From Xanthoparmelia taractica (Eukaryota > Ascomycota > Lecanoromycetes > Lecanorales > Parmeliaceae): 64,000 nt of DNA. Position numbers and translations under genes: made by a program. The stretch covers positions 62,001 through 126,000 of the forward strand of contig JANQBS010000044.1 of the NCBI GenBank assembly GCA_033085395.1, read 5' to 3'. Under the pieces are notes generated by a model that worked only from the letters and a program-made list of their open reading frames with translations, ran no database searches and was not told the DNA's origin. This document shows positions 9,086-20,165 of the stretch, piece after piece (positions within the stretch are counted from its first letter, which is position 1; each line of letters opens with the position of its first letter).

Positions 9086-12000
9086 TCAAGACACAGAGAA
9101 GTAAGGTGGTGCGGGGAACAATGCACTTCGCATGCAGGACTGGATGTTCTGCAGCCGCTCTGGCTCTGGAATGTTGGGGCTTCCAAGATCAATGGCCTCT
9201 TCGAATAGGTTTTCAGCGAATTGAAAGAGTGGGTGGGCCTCTTGTTTCGCCATGATCGCTTGTTCCAACCTTCTCAGCCACTGGTCTTGGGGAAGTGGCT
9301 CCAGCTTATAACCGTGGTCACTCTTGAGAAGAGGCCATAAGTCTTCGAATGGAAGGCCTTCGACGATGTGTGAGGCCACAACACCCTCACCTTGGGACTC
9401 ACTCTGCTGCAACTCACTCAGAGCGCCATCCGTTGCGACTTGAGCAACGTGCTCGGCATCGGAGATGAAGAGCCAATGATGAGCCTCGTCAGCATTGTAA
9501 GCGCCTATCTCCAATCATCCAGCCACGAGCCTCCAAAAGAAGTCTGTCTGGTTCGGCACAGCATTGTTGGGAGGTCCAATGATGTAACCTGGTCTAATGA
9601 TACGCATTCACCTGCCCTTGAACCGAGCGTGAAACGAGCATGCTCTGACCATCCACTCAGACAAGAGTTTTGTTTGCACGTATCCATTCGCTTGGGCTAC
9701 TTCGGCAGCTTCTACCGCTTCTGCAGCTTCATCGTCTTCTGGAGAACTACAGGGCCTACGCCCACCGGACACATATACAAATGTCGAGATGTTCGCTGCA
9801 GTAGCCGTCATATTGAGAAGTTCCAGCGTCGGGAGTACATTTACGGCTTTGAGGGTCTCGTAATTCAGTTTATAGTGGACCCTGGCTCCGTTGTGGAGGA
9901 TTATGTGGATGTGGGACTCCTGTTGTAGACTCGTGCCTTGCAATTGCTGCAGGTGTTCATCTTCCAACCCAAGATTCTGTTTCAGCAGGTCACCCGGCCA
10001 CACATGTGTTCTACTTGCATAGCATTCTTGCCACCAACCTCCAGTTTGACCGGCGCCATATATAATGCGCGCCAAGCCTTCGGATCTGGTCGAGTAGCGC
10101 ACCAAGGTAAAGATGTGGAGCTCCGGTCTCGACACTAGGATGTGCCGGACAATACGCAGACCCAGGTAGCCGGTGGCACCTGTGAGGAATACATTGCGAA
10201 TCGCAGCCATAGACTTTTGAGGAGGTGTCTTCGGATCTTCCAGAGAATCCAAGTCGGCAAACAGCCTTGAACAGCACAGCCTCTTCTCCTCCAAGAGGTC
10301 AATACCTTCTACCACACCATCTCTATGAACCAAACCGGTGTCGTTGAGCAAATGGAGTGACTGAGAGGAGCAATGGTTTTGGCCATCAATCCCATTGGCC
10401 AGGTCCCAGATTGTCGTTCGGGAGTCTAGCAGTTTCTGCATCGGAAGCTTGACCCCAAAGGTTTTGCGCAGGAACATAGAGAGGGAGACAACCTGAATCG
10501 AGTCAAGCCCTGCAGCTTGAAGCAGATAATCCTGGTGCTCAAGCGCCTGATACCCGTTGGTCTGGCCCTTTAGATTTGCGATCTTGGCTCTGGTAGTGGC
10601 CGCAGTGCTCTCTGTCAGTGGGGATGTTGCATTGGACCTTGTGCCTATGGTAATCCGCGAAGTTTCTGATGCGTAAGATTCGAGAGGCCTCGAGGTCAAA
10701 CCTTCTAGCCACATCCCTACTAGTTTTCGGTCAACCTTGCAAGATGAAAGGAAGGGCAGGTTCGTGATAAATATAAATTCGGCTGGAACCATGTGTCTCG
10801 AAAGGTGTCGTGCAAGACCATTCTTTACCTTGTCGAGCGGCGGCAAAGGATGGCCAACAGCGAGCTCTATCGGCTCCTTGGAAATCCGAGGTGATGGAGA
10901 AGCCCTACACATCTGCATCACAGCCACTAACTTCCCTTTGAAGCAACCGCGCTCTGGTAGAGCCACCATGGACACAACAATTCCGGGAATACCTGCCAGA
11001 TGATGCTCAACTTCCCCCAATTCAATTCGTTGACCGTGGAATTTAACCTGCGTATCCTTCCTGCAGACGAAGTCATATGAGCCGTCAAACAGCTCAATGT
11101 TGTGCCTACACAAATCTCCAGTCTTATAGAATCGGCTGCTCGTGACACCCATGGCAACGGCCCAAGAAGGCTTGGGAATGAACGAGGAATTAGTCTTCGC
11201 CTCATCTTTGAGATAACCTCGTGCCAAGCTTGAGCTTGCCACTACTGATTCACCAACAGCTCCAATCGGGACGAGATGGTTGTGGTCCTTCGGATCGACC
11301 AGCCAGCACGAGGAATTTCGCAGTGGGTATCCGATGGTCTCTGCACGCGTGCGCGCGGGGTCTACATCCATAACCATGAAAATCCCAACTTCGGCTGGCC
11401 CATAAGCGTTTATAATTCTAACCTTGCCACCCCACCGCTGGATGATGTCTTGTGTAAGACACTCCCCAGCCAGGGCAAAAGTCTTTAGGCAGGGCACCTC
11501 CTGCGGTTGAATCAGACTTGCAAAAGAAGGAGTGAACAGCGCATAGTTGACCTGCATAGACCGCATGACATGGGTGATGTTGGTCATACGGTCTTCTTCC
11601 GATGGTATGCACACACAGCCGCCGAACATCAAAGTGGTGAAGATGTCGATGATGGCAACGTCGAATGTGAACGCGGCGAATTGTAGGACACGGGCGCTAT
11701 GATATCCCATTGCCTCGCCGTGCGACATGGCGTGCGTGCAGATCGCTCTATGTTCATGAACTATACCCTTTGGCCGCCCAGTGGAACCTGATGTGGAAAG
11801 AACAAAAACTGGATCAGAACTTTGGACGGTTGGCAACCGAGCATGAAACCATTTTTGTTTTCCTGTAGGGCTCCGGTCGGAGGAGGGACGAGTACAATCT
11901 GCTTCCCGAAACTGCTGAACTGTTGCTCGAAGGTTGATGAGGTTACAATAGCACTAGCTTCGGTGCTGTTGAGAGTCTCTCGCAGGCGCGCTTTAGGATC

Positions 12001-13379
12001 TGCTGGGTCAAGTGGCACAAAGGCGCAACCTGCCTTCAAGATGCCAAGGAGAGTCACTACTGCCCACAAGCCTTTTTCTAATGCAAACGGCACAATACTT
12101 CCAGGGCGGATCCCAACCCTCAAGAGGTGCCGCGCAAACGACAACGAAAGCGCATCTAATCTGGAGTAGGTCAAGGACCCATCCCAGGCGCAGATGGCTT
12201 GGCTTTCTGGCATGGAAACCGCTACGGTCCCTATAGCTTAATGCACGCAGCCATTATTAGTGTACAACTCCTTTACGTTCCAAGAAAGAAGCGTGCGCTT
12301 GTCCTCTTCACTAGGGTCATTAAGTTCAACTGGCAGACTGGCATTGTTTGAGATCATGTGTGTTACAATGCCTCGAAAGGTTAGTGCAATGGCTTCTGCC
12401 TACTTTTCCGGTATCCTGGAGCAGCGATACCTGATCGAAATATCGCGAAGCGAACTGGGTTGTGTTGAGTCCAAGAAAAGGTCAAACTACGATATGAAAC
12501 ATCAGTAATGGATACTATAATGCTTCGGAAACTGCTCATGGATTCCGACGGCTCAGACAAGTAATCCCCCCTACATGTCCATCTTCTTGTCTAGATGGAA
12601 AGATCCAACCAGGCTTAAATGATACGGGTGTAGGCGAAGTGTGGGTGCAGTAATTGGGGAAAATACCTGCAACAGGAACATGCAATTGGGATTGTACGTA
12701 CACGATATGCAAGCTCCTGAACATTGAACTGCGTTGACAAGGGAAACGCTTTTCTCCTCGATACGGATATGCTTCCATCACAGAATGAGAGACGCACTGC
12801 CGTGTTCAATTCGGTCCTTTCCATGTCCTCGAGCGTAAGCGGACAACATACATCGGGACCACAGCCTCGCGGCAAGCGATCCGGATAATGATACTGGCAC
12901 ATGAGAGCTTCTCCGATCTTATCTAACATTTCGTGCCTCGTTGAATCGCAGTTTGGATCAGTTCCATCAGGATCCAGGAGCAAGGCACACGAGACGATAT
13001 CAGAGCGAGTGTAGATGCGTAACAGATTTGCCCAGGCAGCTTGCAGAAGCTCGCCGGAAATACTGGATGACCACCCTATGTTGCTGCTGCGATCCCCATC
13101 AATAACCGGCCTCAAGATCTGCATTAGCTCTGACTCCTCATGCGTGCCCGTTGTCGTCGCAAGCCGGCAGCGCTCAGGAATGAATGGGACCCGATCTTTG
13201 ACCTGAGAACGGCTACTCGCCTCAGGTTCCTTGTCTGGGGGGTGCCAGTTCGGTTGGGGACGCCGAGCGATGCCAACGTCTCCGTTGCCCTCAGTGGATC
13301 TTTGAACGTGGATATGCCCCTTCGTGCGAGTGTCGCTACTGTGCATAGCACTCCTGATGACCTGTGCGTGGGGAGCCAT
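9086..13379 (-). pseudogene. NRPS-like reductase, partial C - A - T - R, multiply disrupted
   Basis: Reading from 13379 (an ATG giving MAPHAQVIRSAMH): an N-terminal lobe resembles part of a condensation domain (ELLQAAWANLLRIYTRSDIV). Next comes an adenylation domain (ICAWDGSLTYSRLD, STSGSTGRPKG, NAYGPAEVG, YKTGDLCRHN), a thiolation site (LLQAAGLDSIQVVSL, Ser for phosphopantetheine), and a thioester-reductase domain (VFLTGATGYLGLRIVRHIL; catalytic YVQTK). Intact enzymes of this design activate an acid, load it on the carrier and release it reductively as an aldehyde or alcohol. The gene is broken. In-frame stops lie at 12400-12402 (TAG) and 12238-12240 (TAA), a frameshift in A near 11843-11850, and in-frame TGA at 9608-9610 and 9515-9517 in R, with homology continuing past each. 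The 12238 stop could be hidden in a 46-nt intron; the others cannot easily. Confidence 0.85.
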
Positions 13380-13959
13380 AGTGGAGGTCGAAGGCGACTT
13401 GGGCACGTGCAACTTGTCGAGAAGAATGAAGTTGTTCTACCCGTACTTGTACCCGTACAGTGAACACGAGCGTCTGGTCTTCCAAGACAGCCTCGCAGAC
13501 TCATGGCACGAGTTGAGTGAGCAATAGCTTCGATTTTGGATGTCGGTGCTCCCTCTGGATCGGGGCACAACATTCTCCTAGGAAAGCATGGACAGTACCA
13601 ACCCCCCACTGCCAATGCCAACCCCAAATCCAACCCCCCGGCACTATTCACAAGTCTATTCTTCAGCGCATATGCTTCAAGTGGGGACTCCTGCTGTGAG
13701 TACATCGTTTCTAATTTACCTTGGGCAAAACCTCGCTTCCGACGTCGGACCTCTTTGATGATGATATTGATACTGGTGCTTGTATTGAAAAGTGCCATGT
13801 TTTTTACATTACAGACGCGAGGGAGTTTACGGTAAGACGCCTCATTGAAGTAAAGCCAGAGCGGCGACTCCGATAAGATGATGCTCAGTTCGGCAATCCG
13901 GACCCCCTCGGTGGCGGGACCAAGTCAAAGTAGACTACTTCGTAGGACAAAACTTCTCC

Positions 13960-14546
13960 GCAAGACGCTCTGGCGTCATGCCTTTCGGTTTCCTTCCCTC
14001 GTCATTCTCTCGAGTCATCATACCCAAGTTGAACTCGTGAGGCATGCGAACAGGCCCGACACGGTTCTGGCCATTGCGCTGCTGGTCTTGGTTGGTGAGT
14101 CTCCTTCACCCGAACACTGACCGCCTCACTCTGCTTGTCGGCTGTTTACATGAGTCGGCGTAGGTACGGGTATGAATTGTTTCCTTACTCCACTGGTCAC
14201 GGATATGACCTTTGCGGTCGAAGTGGTCGAGAAGGAGAAGCCTGATCTCTTTAGAGACGCCACCGCCTTCACGGAAGCTTATGCGCTGGTGGACGCTACC
14301 TTTGGAGCCGGCGTCGTGATCGGTCCCCTGGTCAGCGGAGCGCTGTATGAAGGGACCAATTGGGCGGTTGCCGTTGGTCTGCTTGCGGGATTGTGTTTCT
14401 CCGCCGCCGTCCTCACGGTAAGTGCTCCGGTCCCGATACAGTCGCGATGGGGGAAAAGGTACTGAGCGCGCCGTGTGCAGTTTCTTTTCACGCAAAGCTC
14501 GAGACGGGATGATAAGAAGAAGACGGATGATGAGACTGGTGCCTAG
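13960..14546 (+). pseudogene. C-terminal remnant of an MFS transporter
   Basis: Three pieces join by normal introns. VLAIALLVLVG is spliced (GTGAGT...GCGTAG) to GTGMNCFLTPLVTDMTF, followed by FGAGVVIGPLVSGALYEG and WAVAVGLLAGLCFSAAVLT. A second intron (GTAAGT...GTGCAG) leads to a Lys/Asp-rich tail ending at 14546. This is the last third of a 12-helix efflux transporter of the vesicular-amine/multidrug type. Upstream, 13960-14030 reads in mixed frames (RSGVMPFGFLPSSFS in one, the continuing frame in another), and the first nine or so helices were not found. So only a relic remains. An efflux pump next to an NRPS-like gene is the usual cluster arrangement. Confidence 0.65.
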
Positions 14547-14844
14547 ATGATTGGCGTTCGGGCTATGAATGACCGTGGACGAGGTGGATCGGATCCATCA
14601 CGAGGCAAAAGTGCGGGATTCCAAGATGATGATGGATGGATGGAGACTCTGAGAGATATAAACAAACGTAGTTGCTGTCTTTTGAGTGGCATGTCACGCG
14701 GTCAACTCCTTCACCAAGCTGCTGGGAGGATATTAATAAGCACTGATTATGACTCTGATGAATGATAGTGAACATACGTAGCGTGGTTTAAAAAGACTAT
14801 CTGTCCTGTCGGCTTACTCATACCGCCAATCAAAAAAAGTTCCA

Positions 14845-15430
14845 TCAAACAACTAAAGACTGGCCATTCTCCACAGCCCGGGCCTCCGTAGAACCCCGAT
14901 TGAGGCAGTTCCCCTGAACCAGCATGTTACAGTAGTCGAGATACCTCATCTCTCCATATTTAGCGGGGCACTCGTCCGACACAAACAAAAAGGGAAAAAA
15001 GACCTTCTCGTCCCCCATCGTCTCTCTCTCCTCTTGCTCCCCTGGCGCAAAATGTTCAACGTCCTGATGGAGATCACGGAGCCAGGCCGTCTTCTCCACC
15101 CCGAACGACTGGTAACCTCGCTGCGGGCCAGCGACATGCTCCATTTCGAGCCGTTTCCGCGTCTCGAGGGGTAAGTTGAAGAAGCGATCAATCTATTCAA
15201 GGCGAAAAATCAACAAAGCTCCACGTGAGCTTTCTCCCCTTGCTATCTTCCTCCAGCGTTTCGGCTTGATGGGACACGCTTACCATTTGGAACAATTGCT
15301 TCACCTGCTCGTCTGGGATTCCATGGTTTCTGAGCTTGACGAATCCATACTTCTCCAGGCTGTCGACGAGACTTTTGGCAAAAGGCAGTCGTTCTGGGAT
15401 GGTGCCATTGATGTACTGTGAGTCTCCGTA
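14845..15430 (-). pseudogene. N-terminal remnant of a 2OG-Fe(II) oxygenase
   Basis: On the minus strand an exon reads GDSQYINGTIPERLPFAKSL then DSLEKYGFVKLRNHGIPDEQ, ending at 15284 with a GTAAGC donor. It splices over 15192-15283 to FFNLPLETRKRLEMEHVAG and RGYQSFGVEKTAWLRDLHQD. This is the DIOX_N part of the isopenicillin-N-synthase/flavonol-synthase family. The frame continues to FPFLFVSDECPAKYG and then becomes unrelated. The double-stranded beta-helix core with the HxD...H iron triad is absent, and the 5' exon with a start codon was not found. It is a 3'-truncated relic, probably a former tailoring enzyme of the same cluster. Confidence 0.6.
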
Positions 15431-16241
15431 CTTGGCGCTGTCGTTACGCCATTACTCTACTTTAGTCGGGGTGGGGACACAGTCTGGCCGGGGTAGGAAT
15501 TAGTTCATCCTGGTTAGACATATCCCAAGCATAAGCGACTCACCCGGGGTAATAGTCGGGTCGACATCTGAGGAAAGGGCCGAAAGCGCATGGAAGGTTG
15601 GAGAACTGGGTTCAGTTTGTTTTTGACAGGTGTACTTGTAGGAGGATGAGTTAAGTTTAGGTCTTAAAAGTAGCCTTGATCCATGCCTACTGCCATATTG
15701 AGCGATCTGCGCTCAAGGGTCCTTTCCAGGGTCTGCGTCTGCCACTACTGCGGGGGACTTGCGGGGGTATCCCCCCGGGACATTTAGCACACGGGTGCTC
15801 ACAAGGTACGTACCGTGGGCTTTCCTCAGAGGTGTGGATTTAAAACTAGTCGGCCAGCACGGGCTGAGCCTTTGCTATTAGTTCCTTTTGAAAATCTACC
15901 TTAAGATAAAAATTACTTTACTTTACAAAAAAGTTCCTGGGCATTCCAATTTTGCCGACTTGCGACCTAAGCAGCCTGTGCAGAAATGATGCTTTAAGTA
16001 TTCAAAATCGTGCTAAGCTACCTGTAGATGGAGGAGCTTGTTACGTATAGCTGAATTATAGGTCTAATTACCGTAATTAATTATCTACGGTCTCAAGACG
16101 GTACTGATTATTAGAACCGTACCACTACAGTTCCAGCATCCCATAGCCTTCCGCTTAAGGTAGCTGCGGCCATGCCGAGTCCGAGCGGGAGTGGGCTCTA
16201 CCCGTCAAGATCTTAGCGTCGCCAATAATAATGATAGTATT

Positions 16242-16259
16242 ACAACAACAACAACAACA
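16242..16259. repeat. (ACA)6 trinucleotide microsatellite
   Basis: Six ACA units directly visible, in non-coding sequence. Confidence 0.9.
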
Positions 16260-16351
16260 TGATCCAAACATGATAGTAACATTTCTCTACTTCTAGCTAA
16301 ACGAAGTAGTGGCAGGCCCGGTCGTTACATTTTTTTCACTAGCTATTTCAA

Positions 16352-16374
16352 TCGGAAAACGGAAAACGGAAAAC
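16352..16374. repeat. CGGAAAA x3 heptanucleotide tandem repeat
   Basis: Three direct copies of a 7-bp unit, CGGAAAA, in non-coding sequence. Confidence 0.85.
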
Positions 16375-16801
16375 CTCGGAACAGCTATTGTACGCTGCAG
16401 CAGTATTAGCGGCACGGGTTGAGAAAACTAGAATAAAAACACTCTCCACCATGAGGCCAGCGCTATCAGGGATCGAGGATGTTACTAGTGATATAGCAGA
16501 CCGCAGAGATGTCCTGTTGGGTTCAAAAGCTACTCGGGATATCACATTGAACGCAAGGCCCATCAATCTGCATTGTCGATGATTTTGTGGAAGTGATTCT
16601 TGTTGGAATTTGGCACTACTCAGCCCTATCGCTTGTATATAGTCAGATTTTTCAGTAAGGTAGCCACAAACCATCCGTCACCCACATCTGCAACAATTCT
16701 CGATCCTTTTTGCTCCCATCTAATTTTCAAAAAAAAAAAAAAACCTTCATCGTAATCCATAGATCAGCTTCTACAAACACCCCCTCACACAGAGCCCAAC
16801 G

Positions 16802-17602
16802 ATGTCCACACAATGCACCGAAATCGCCTTCATCACCCTCACCCAAGACGCCGACCCCCGGGTCAAAGACAGTGAAGCCGCCAATACCCTCTCCCAAGCC
16901 TTGACCACCCAATCCCAGCAGCCGGGCTTCCAGCGACAATGGTGGGGGATGGTGGAAACAGAGCCCCATATGCTAGTGGTTTGCGTCGGTAGGTAGGATC
17001 GGTGATGTGCTGTGTCGGCCTTTCAGTGGGTTCAACCACTGATCTTTCTATCCTCGTCAATATGTGCGTGCTGTGCTAAAAGCGAGCTTGACCATTTTCA
17101 AGATTGGAACAGCATCGACGAACACGAGAGGTTCATGGCCGCCGACCTCTACGGGCCATACTTGAAGAAATTCAACCCCATCGTAGGCGGGCCGGTCAAC
17201 TTTATTCGCGTACCGTTCCACGACCTCCTTGGAGCCGGAACGGGCGCTGTGAACAAGTTTTCCACCCCCTTCACCGAAATCGACATTGTCTACTTCACCC
17301 TGTCGAAACTCACTTCGGAGACACAAGCGTCGTTTTCCAGCCAGGTACACGAGTTCGCGCGCAAGTTCCAGCAGCTTCCGGATCCGGCGTCTCACATGGC
17401 GGCCGGCTGGGCCGTTGAGGAGTACGAGCGCGAGGGACTGGGCAAGGGGAAGGAGAAACCTTGGGTCGGGATTTTCGGGTGGGAGAGTGAGGAGCAGCAT
17501 GAGCGGGCTGCCAAGGCCGATGTGGAGAAGGAGTATGAACACATATGGTCTGGTGAGGATAGAGAGTTGTGGCACGGGATGATCAAGTTCCAGCCGGGAT
17601 GA
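16802..17602 (+). CDS. Dimeric alpha/beta-barrel (ABM-like) protein, function unknown
   Basis: Two exons, 16802-16988 and 17103-17602, with a 114-nt intron (GTAGGT...TTCAAG), give 228 aa. The N-terminal exon, MSTQCTEIAFITLTQDADPR, looks like the first strand of a ferredoxin-like ABM fold, followed by a helix and WWGMVETEPHMLVVCVDWNS. The motif HERFMAADLYGPYLKKF is the usual second half of such monooxygenase-like domains. The C-terminal half repeats the pattern with IDIVYFTLSKL and WVGIFGWESEEQHERA, so it is probably a tandem double domain. Proteins of this class include small cofactor-free oxygenases, cyclases and stress proteins, many in fungal metabolite clusters. No catalytic residues can be assigned here. 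Confidence 0.75.
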
Positions 17603-18080
17603 TTTTGCTATGCAGCAGAATCATTGTGGGGAATCAAAGCGTAGTTCTTGCAGCTTACGCTGTAGCCACAAAGTTGTTGAGTGAGACCTTCGCAGTAGCG
17701 CCAGTTGGGAACTGACCCCACTTCCTCTCAAGGTGGGTTGGTGGTATTGAAGGCTAACAAGGGTCTAATGACGATGATTTGCTACCTATGCCCTAACTCC
17801 TTTGGGCCAGACATCCACGGAATTGACTGTGCTAGCGTACGATGAGACTGACACCCTCCAAGTCATTTTCGAAATTAGTAACGGCAGCATCAGGATGACA
17901 TACTGAGAAATCTGGCCAGGCTGGCCGAATTATTCAGTTGACCAGGTCGACAAGCCGGTAAACTTATGGTTTGGAAGTAATATTTATGTGAAGTGCGATA
18001 GATTCTGCTACGTAGGCTCAACGAAAACAGTACGGTAGTCGACTATAAGACATGGCAACGAAAGTGCTCCGTCTGACAGA
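17603..18080. other. Convergent intergenic 478 bp
   Basis: Between two convergent 3' ends. No coding signal or repeat was recognised. Confidence 0.4.
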
Positions 18081-19198
18081 CTAGTAAAGATCCCCTTTGA
18101 GCTTCGGCATATCTGGGTGAAGGACACGAATCGGATCGTCCATCTCGACCCACCCCATGAAGGGTTCGCTGATGGAGTAGCCTGCAAACCTCTGCAGCCA
18201 TAGCGGCAGCTGCTTGATCTTCTCTGGGTCATTGGCAAGGTACTGATTCTCTTCCTGGCGGTAGTAACCACGCGTGCTGAGCGCAACGTAGAGTGTGCGG
18301 ACCTCGTCCGTAGTCTTATTCTCGGACCCGCCGTGGAAGCAGCCAGCGAGCATGAGAAAGGTGTCGCCACGTTCCAGCTCAATCTGGACAGCGGTACTCT
18401 CATCACGTAGAGGAATGCTATAATCCCACAAGTGGCTGCCCGGGACAAATCTCGTCGCACCATTCTGGGCATGGCTTCGGCTTCCCGCTACAAAAACCCC
18501 CATCGTGGAGTCTCGACCCAGGGTATGTTCCTTCGCAGCCCGCTGGAAATTGTGTTGCACGATGTCGTCTCGTTGCAGACCCTGGCCCTTTGCACCTGGG
18601 AGTAGTCTCAGAGCAATGGTATTGTTCAGTTGCGGCTTGCTGACACTGTGCTTCTTGTCGTCGCCAATCTAAGCCGTACCGTCATTAGTGGGCGCCCAAA
18701 GTCGCCATCCGATAAAGGTACTTACATAGTAGTCCGTGAACACGCTTGTCAGGAAGTGGTCGCCCACTTTCTGGTAAACGGAGTTGCCCACAATGTTCAG
18801 GGCGAAGTGCGGCGATTTGCCCAACAGTCCCATAGCGTTTCTGTTTTCTGGCGGCCAGAATCCACCTGGCAAACCGCATCAGCCGTTGATACAAATGTCA
18901 TGCTGAACGCAGACTTACCATTCCAAGGCTGAGCCTTTTCGAGCATGGGGAAAACATCGGCATCAATCTTGTCCAAGGCCGCAGGGTCGACGAGATGCCT
19001 CACGATACATCCGCCGGCAACTTTCATGCCTTTGATGATATCTTCGACAAGGGCATCCTCGCTGCTATAGGAGTTTTTGTCAATGTCTGGAACTTTGGGA
19101 GCAGGTGTTTCTGGGTACGGCAAGTTAGCTTTTTTGGCTGGAGCATGAGGGAGGGGCAAGTCTCGCTGTTGCAAGGGCCCGCATATGGCTATGGCCAA
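18081..19198 (-). CDS. PhyH-family (phytanoyl-CoA dioxygenase-like) protein with altered iron site
   Basis: Exons are 19198-18919, 18865-18726 and 18668-18081, with introns of 53 and 57 nt, giving about 335 aa. Segments: GGCIVRHLVDPAALDKIDAD, FALNIVGNSVYQKVGDHFL, RLLPGAKGQGLQRDDIVQHN, NGATRFVPGSHLWDYSIPL, RGDTFLMLAGCFHGGSENKT and RGYYRQEENQYLANDPEKIK. The order matches fungal PhyH oxygenases of secondary metabolism. The first iron ligand, normally His in the HRDD motif, is Gln here (CAA codon); Asp and the distal His (CFHGG) remain. This predicts a weak, altered or dead oxygenase. No in-frame ATG precedes residue 58 (ATG at 19027), and a stop lies just upstream of the nominal start at 19198. 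So either an upstream exon is unseen or the 5' end is damaged. Confidence 0.75.
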
Positions 19199-19700
19199 TC
19201 CTGTGATTCATTGCAGTACCTAAGGGTGGGGTTGAGATGTACGAAGTATATGGTTGAAGCCAAGGTAAAGCCTGCCAGGAACCTCTGCAGCTACCTAATC
19301 CGACGCGTCACTAACTTTGAGGGGACCCTAGTATCATACAGATTTCTTACTTGTAATGTACGAAGTATTGAAATATAAATGTCTGCAACGAGTAGCGTAT
19401 GCTTTTCAGGAAACCTCTAAGGGTTCAAGGGATGGACCAGCCGTGAAGATTAGCGCATGCTAGCTTACGAATCCACCTTTCAAGGCAGTTCCAGCGCAAT
19501 GACCTTTGATGATCAAGTATAACCTAATTCCCGTGCTAGAACAGTAGTCAGCTTTTTGCCCAGTGGACGGCCAGCTTCAAGGGATACTATCAGCACAAGA
19601 GAGTCGCTTGAATTGGATCCTTACTAAAATTAAGGTCGGCGCCTTTTGCGGGAGCGCTAGAAGTACGGAGATACCTTACGAAATACCTTACGAAGTACCT
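19199..19700. other. Intergenic ~500 bp
   Basis: Upstream region of the PhyH gene. Short repeats of the type GTACGAAGTAT occur at 19240-19250 and 19362-19370, and TTACGAAATACC/TTACGAAGTACC sits directly left of the inverted-repeat element. Confidence 0.4.
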
Positions 19701-20165
19701 TACTCGTATTCCCTGGGATATGCAACATTAGGGCTAGGGCTAGCACCACTAAAATGCTTAAATTCTTACTTTAATCGATATTATCTTAGTATATGATAAT
19801 CTTTTTTTTCTTAATAGTAAGTCTAGATCTCTATAGATATAGATAATTAGTTTAATTAGATTTTGATAGATATATTAGATTTATTTGATAAATTCTAAAA
19901 TTCTAATTTAATTCTAGCTCCAAGATCGATATTAGGGCTAGGGCTTAATTCGAATATTCTAATAAATTTCTATATTATCTTAATATAATCTAGTTTTTCT
20001 TTATTAAGAGTAAGAACAAGATATCTAAAGAATTTAATCTATTGATTAGAATATTTTATCTAGATATATCTAGTAGAAATAAAAAGAAAAAGCGGAGATT
20101 TGAAACTAGCCCTAGCCCTAATGTTGCATATCCCAGGGTGTTGCATATCCCAGGGAATACGAGTA
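19701..20165. mobile_element. AT-rich inverted-repeat element (MITE-like), 465 bp
   Basis: The left end starts TACTCGTATTCCCTGGGATA and continues TGCAACATTAGGGCTAGGGC. The right end, 20106-20165, is its reverse complement and carries an additional copy of a 17-bp unit (CCCTGGGATATGCAACA). The outermost TA on each side suggests a TA target duplication, as in Tc1/mariner elements. The ~330-bp interior (about 19780-20100) is strongly AT-rich, codes for nothing visible, and includes an internal TTAGGGCTAGGGCTT. It is therefore a non-autonomous element. A second copy of the terminus occurs at 36217. Confidence 0.75.

Larger units (their letters stand above)
15431..16801. other. Gene-free accessory stretch ~1.4 kb
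   Basis: No coding signal was recognised. Visible structure: a short inverted repeat with a G/C-rich core near 15750-15785 (CGGGGGTATCCCCCCG), AT-rich sequence around 15880-16130, and two short tandem repeats listed separately. The 3' end holds the promoter of the next gene, with an A13 tract ending near 16742. Confidence 0.4.

Noticed and set aside
13124..13798. Minus-strand 224-codon frame upstream of the NRPS-like start
   Set aside because: No family resemblance, and most of it overlaps the NRPS-like N-terminus in another frame.
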